The notes beneath the pieces were generated by a model. It was not told where the DNA came from. It did no database searches and worked only from the letters and a program-made list of their open reading frames with translations. From the NCBI GenBank assembly GCA_001579985.1, contig LRSR01002446.1, forward strand, positions 1 through 27,753: a stretch of DNA of 27,753 nucleotides. Direction: 5' to 3'. The position numbers and the translations under genes were made by a program. This DNA comes from Hypsibius dujardini (lineage: Eukaryota; Tardigrada; Eutardigrada; Parachela; Hypsibiidae). Shown here one piece after another: positions 21,363 through 27,753 of this stretch (within the stretch, counting starts at the first letter, position 1; each line of letters begins with the position of its first letter).

Positions 21363-21616
21363 TGACTGACTGACCACAGCCACCGATCAAAGAGAGAGTG
21401 AGAGAAGGGAGAGAGAGAGAGTCTCTACATTCCAACCATTCTTTGACCGCTCAGTCTGAAACAACAGAGGCGAGGCAGACGAGGCAGAGGAACAACGAAA
21501 GAGCGCATGCCACAAACGGATACGGCCATATAACTCCGCAAGTGGTGTGTGGATGTATTAAAAATGTTAAAATCGTCGAGGTGTAACGACACCTGGTGTC
21601 GTATGTATAAACTATA

Positions 21617-21919
21617 CTGTCGCGACCAATTACGGCTGCTTTTTAGATCCACCCGTATATAATGACTGCAGCGAAGCACAGTGTGTGCAGTCATAATATA
21701 CGGGTGGATCTGCTTTCGCTTGGTGCTGCTTTTTAGACCCACCCGTATATTATGACTGCACACATTGTGCTTCGCTGCAGTCATAATATACGGGTGGGTC
21801 TGCTTTCGCTTGGTGCTGCTTTTTAGACCCACCCGTATATTATGACTGCACACACTGTGCTTCGCTGCAGTCATAATATACGGGTGGGTGTAAAAAGCAG
21901 CACCAATTGGTCGCGACAG
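21617..21919. mobile_element. 303-bp TA-flanked MITE built of three 65-bp hairpins in 90-bp tandem
   Basis: The ends are 29-base inverted repeats starting CTGTCGCGACCAATT, with three mismatches (21617-21645 against 21891-21919), flanked by TA on both sides (21615-21616, 21920-21921). Inside are three hairpins at 21646-21710, 21736-21800 and 21826-21890, exactly 90 bases apart, joined by identical 25-base spacers. Each has arms of 25 bases (perfect in the second; one mismatch in the first; the outermost pair lost in the third) and a 15-base loop. The loop of the first hairpin is the exact reverse complement of that of the third. There is no coding capacity; open frames through it exist only because 90 is a multiple of three. 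Confidence 0.88.
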
Positions 21920-22214
21920 TACAGTACTGTACTCATTACCACATTCCACAGGCCTTTGGCAGCTGCGCGAGAGAACGCCATGCTTTCATCATCAGGATGG
22001 AGGCGAGAAAAAAAAGAAACGCACGCTTGGTGTTGAGGTATTTTTGGGCGGCACGGTAAGATCAAAAGACGACGAGGGCAATTAAGATCGTAATATTAAC
22101 GTAAGTCCTGAGCAGTTGTCTGTCCCACTGCGTTCTCCTGAATCTTTGATTTGATGCCCGGCCAAGCGGAAAATTATATTGAGCAAGCTGCTCTATAAAC
22201 AAAATAAACAAGTT

Positions 22215-22352
22215 CAATCAATCAATCAATCCAGTAAAGGCTGCATAGTCATCTGTGGTTAAGAGCGAGTGCGCGAGGTGACTTAATTCGGCTCGAACTT
22301 GGACCACTCTTTTTGGCTTAAAGTCTGTCACCCAAAATTATGGCCACGTGTG
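22215..22352 (-). mobile_element. tRNA-derived SINE candidate with ATTG tail
   Basis: Reading the - strand, CACACGTGGCCATAATTTTGG contains an A-box-like TGGCCATAATTTTGG (22346-22332), and GTTCGAGCC (22298-22290) is a good B box starting 48 bases downstream, close to tRNA spacing. The element seems to end in four ATTG units (22231-22215). No tRNA cloverleaf is convincing, so a SINE head is more likely than a tRNA gene. The left part resembles the motifs at 1762-1875. Confidence 0.45.
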
Positions 22353-22727
22353 TATGACGCATACCCATAGCACCCAAAAAATCAGACCCTATTGATGTGA
22401 GGCCGCGTGCGTGCTGTGAAACAATTGCAAGGGAACATTTGCATCAGTACGATAACATTTTAAAATAACAATAATTATAGTATAAAGATGGGCGGCAAAG
22501 ACGAAAGCGGAAGGTTTAGTTAATTCAAGCCAATAGTTACAGATACAGATACAGATAGATAAGAATTGTAAATGCTTCCCGGATTCCATTGGAAGGGCAG
22601 CAGAGGGCCTGCTTGTTCCGACAAGTCTGTTGCGACTTTCCGTTAAGTTTTTCATCCTGCACTCGCGCATTCCTTCTTGAGTTCGCCCGGGAGTTCCGGA
22701 GGTTCTGTCGCCCGTCCATCCTGCAAG

Positions 22728-23190
22728 TCTTCTCCGTCCGTCCGTCCGTCCGTCGAAACAGCCAGCGAACCATCCAGCTGGCCTTCATCCGTCCGTCCAT
22801 CTGTCCGTCCGTCCGTCCGTCCGTCAATTCATTCATTCATTATGCCATCCTGCTAGATTTCTCCGTCACTCCGTTCGTCCGTCCGTCCGTCCGTTCGTCC
22901 ATCCATCCTTCCGTTCGTTTGTTCATTCATCCGTTCGTCCGTCCGTCCTTCAGTCCGTCTATCCGTTCAGTTGATCTTCTTCATCCGTCCGTCCATCCAT
23001 CCTTCCGTAGTCCGTCCGTCAGTCCGTCTATCCTTTCAGCTAGTCTTCTTCATCCATCCATCCGTCCGTCCGTTCAGCTGGTTTTCTTCTTCCATCTATC
23101 TGTTCGTTAAGCCAGTTTTCTTCATCCCCCGGTCCGTTTGTTCATCCGTCCATCTGTTCGTCCATGCGTCCATCCATCCGGCCGTACTTC
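22728..23190. repeat. TCCG tetranucleotide mega-array
   Basis: CGTCCGTC, CATCCATC and TTCGTCCG words fill most of this interval on the + strand. Apparent RPSVRPSV reading frames are a by-product of the repeat. Confidence 0.9.
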
Positions 23191-23939
23191 GATCAGTTGT
23201 CCCTCCTTCGTTCAATTAGAGGCACGTTGGTCCTTTCGCCCATGCTTCTAATCGGCATTCGAGCCCATATTCCGCTTGTCTGCCCGTCTGTCTTTCCAGG
23301 ACACAATTTATGGGCCGATTTATGGATTTTTGTTGTCTCGTTGGGATGAGCTGATAACTTAGGGGAGTTTAGCTGTCGCATTGCATCTGGCGCCATCTAT
23401 CGCTTGAGCGGGGATTGACCGCCTTTTTTTAGGGACACGTGCCTTTTTGCAAAACCATCGGACGGAGCAGTACTAGACACGAAATACCGTTGAGCCAGCG
23501 AGTGAGAGACAAAGCGGCGTACGGTTTAAAATATCGGAGAGATGGATGGCTTCATTGGGAACCGGGGAAGCCCGAGTGTGGAGGAGGGACGGGTGAAGAG
23601 AATTGGAAAAAGAGCCCAGTCGTAAGACCGCGGCAGCCGGACGGACTGACAGAGGGCATAACGCATAACCGGATAGGCTAAAGACAAGAAAGCCGGATGG
23701 CAAGTGGATTCTCAGGTGAAGGTCTGACGGCGTCACAAAAGAAAACGGGGAGACGGAGAGCTGGTATGCTACTAAAAAGCTTGCCTCGAAACAAAAATGG
23801 TCCAGGGATCGAAGGCCTTACAAAGGCCAGTGGCGTGACGGGCCGCGGAAGGGAAAGGAGAATAACTAAAAGCCAGCGAGACGAAATACGTAGCGAAATA
23901 AAACGAGTCGAAAGACAAGTGGACGAAATGATCAGTGAA

Positions 23940-24240
23940 AAATGGACGGATGGACGGGCGAACGGAAGGACGAACGAGCGAAAGGCCGGATGACCGGACG
24001 GACGGACGGACGGACAGGCAGACAACGGAGGGACGGACAGATGGACAGACGGACGGACGGACGGACGGACGGGCGGACAGGCGGACAACGGACGGACCGA
24101 CAGATGGACCGACAGACAGACGGACGGACGGACAGGCGGACAGGTGGACAACGGACGGACGGACGGTCACACGGACAGAAGACAGGTGGGTAGGCGGACA
24201 ACGGATGGGCGGAAAACGGACAGACAGTCAGGCGGTTAGG
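23940..24240. repeat. CGGA tetranucleotide mega-array, opposite orientation
   Basis: ACGGACGG, GGACAGGC and GACAACGG words on the + strand, complementary to the TCCG array 750 bases to the left. A longer unit beginning ACAGGCGGACAACGG recurs about every 60-90 bases. Confidence 0.9.
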
Positions 24241-24775
24241 CGGACGCGCTAACAAATGGTTCGACATAGGTAATTGTTGAATCAACTGACCATTAGTCCC
24301 ACGAATAACCCTATCGCATATTCGTACGTCGAAAGACCGGCCGGTTTGACGGAGAACCGAAGGATGCAAAAAACTGCCGTGAGGAGCAAGCGAGTTTGTC
24401 TGTATAGTCTCGATTGTGTTTCAATTGTGTATGATCATGCTTGTATTCCTCAGGTCCCGGAAGGATTCATGGAGTAGCAGGTATTTAAGAACGGCCCATC
24501 ATTCTCTTTGCGCAAGATTATTCGAGTATATTTACGCTGAATAGACAGTGCCCTAATTATACCGACAATCACTGATAAAAACTAGACAAAACCAAAACTA
24601 GCTTTGTGGCAATACGTGCAGAATAATGAAGGGTTGTAGATCCAGCAACCATAGGTGCTCCCTTCACATCACTAATTTGCGTTACTCAAGACAAAAGACC
24701 TGCCAGAAAATCTAGGGCCGGTGTCGGTGATCCTCTGTGAGGTAAAACGCTGGGGGATCGAACTCCGAGCTGCAC

Positions 24776-27753
<2,978 letters not shown>

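Larger units (their letters stand above)
20688..24775. other. Intergenic region between KCTD 3' end and KIBRA 5' end
   Basis: This should contain the KIBRA promoter and 5'UTR and the KCTD 3'UTR; no specific promoter element is identifiable. A GATT repeat lies 15-30 bases before the KIBRA ATG. Positions 20990-21110 are GC-richer with a possible donor (CTAG|GTGTGT, - strand) that could end a 5'UTR exon, unproven. Known elements: SINE-like debris (21325-21362, 22215-22352), the triple-hairpin MITE (21617-21919) and two tetranucleotide mega-arrays (22728-23190, 23940-24240). The stretches 23200-23930 and 24250-24770 show no gene. Confidence 0.6.

Noticed and set aside
21646-21890. CRISPR-like regular repeats
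   Set aside because: The spacers are identical, the units are hairpins inside terminal inverted repeats, and the genome is animal.
21425-21949. 174-codon - strand ORF with a 30-residue repeat
   Set aside because: It follows the 90-base periodicity of the triple-hairpin MITE. The opposite strand and the hairpin symmetry explain it without any protein.
22290-22352. Functional tRNA gene
   Set aside because: The A and B boxes are present, but no acceptor stem or convincing cloverleaf is found; SINE origin fits better.
22589-23110. Protein-like ORF rich in RPSVRPSV
   Set aside because: Direct translation of the TCCG array; the same applies to the - strand ORFs over 23678-24369.

Overview
The window is from a bilaterian animal nuclear genome. 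Its genes are split by many GT-AG introns, the encoded proteins are animal-specific families, and the non-coding DNA is full of TCTG/CAGA tetranucleotide arrays, small inverted-repeat elements and LINE/SINE-like debris. A lophotrochozoan, possibly a flatworm, would fit the intron and repeat style. That is inference only; no sequence feature here proves the phylum.

Three genes can be built exon by exon. (1) 433-1177, + strand: the last two coding exons of a CPEB1-type cytoplasmic polyadenylation element-binding protein (end of RRM2, ZZ zinc-binding domain, C-terminus). (2) 3552-20687, - strand: a complete KIBRA/WWC-family gene of 20 coding exons. All exon phases agree and the model predicts a 1302-residue protein: two WW domains, coiled coils, a Ser-rich linker, a C2 domain, an acidic segment, an aPKC-binding-like C-terminal block and a C-terminal VEV. 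Intron 1 is about 7.8 kb; the other 18 introns together cover about 5.5 kb. (3) 24776-27700, - strand: the 3' part (five exons) of a KCTD8/12/16-type gene (end of the T1/BTB domain plus the H1 domain), stopping right after H1 as KCTD12 does. CPEB1 and KIBRA are convergent; KCTD and KIBRA are in tandem.

Non-coding layout: 1-432 CPEB intron with a 25-bp minisatellite; 678-1084 CPEB intron with a 24-bp minisatellite; 1178-3551 convergent intergenic space with an inverted SINE-like pair, a LINE fragment and a 235-bp TA-flanked MITE; 3552-12736 compact KIBRA exons with tetranucleotide arrays in many introns and a 268-bp MITE beside the exon 13 acceptor; 12737-20547 intron 1 with five arrays, a hammerhead-like motif and two ORF-bearing GC-richer patches of unknown status; 20688-24775 intergenic space with tRNA-promoter-like SINE debris, a 303-bp MITE made of three tandem hairpins, and two large TCCG/CGGA arrays in opposite orientation; 24776-27753 KCTD.

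How the genes relate: KIBRA is a scaffold of the Hippo pathway and cell polarity that also has synaptic roles in vertebrates, CPEB1 controls mRNA polyadenylation and local translation, and KCTD8/12/16 proteins are GABA-B receptor auxiliary subunits. They are separate genes, not an operon. The most unusual DNA is the triple-hairpin element at 21617-21919, where one hairpin carries its loop inverted relative to the other two.
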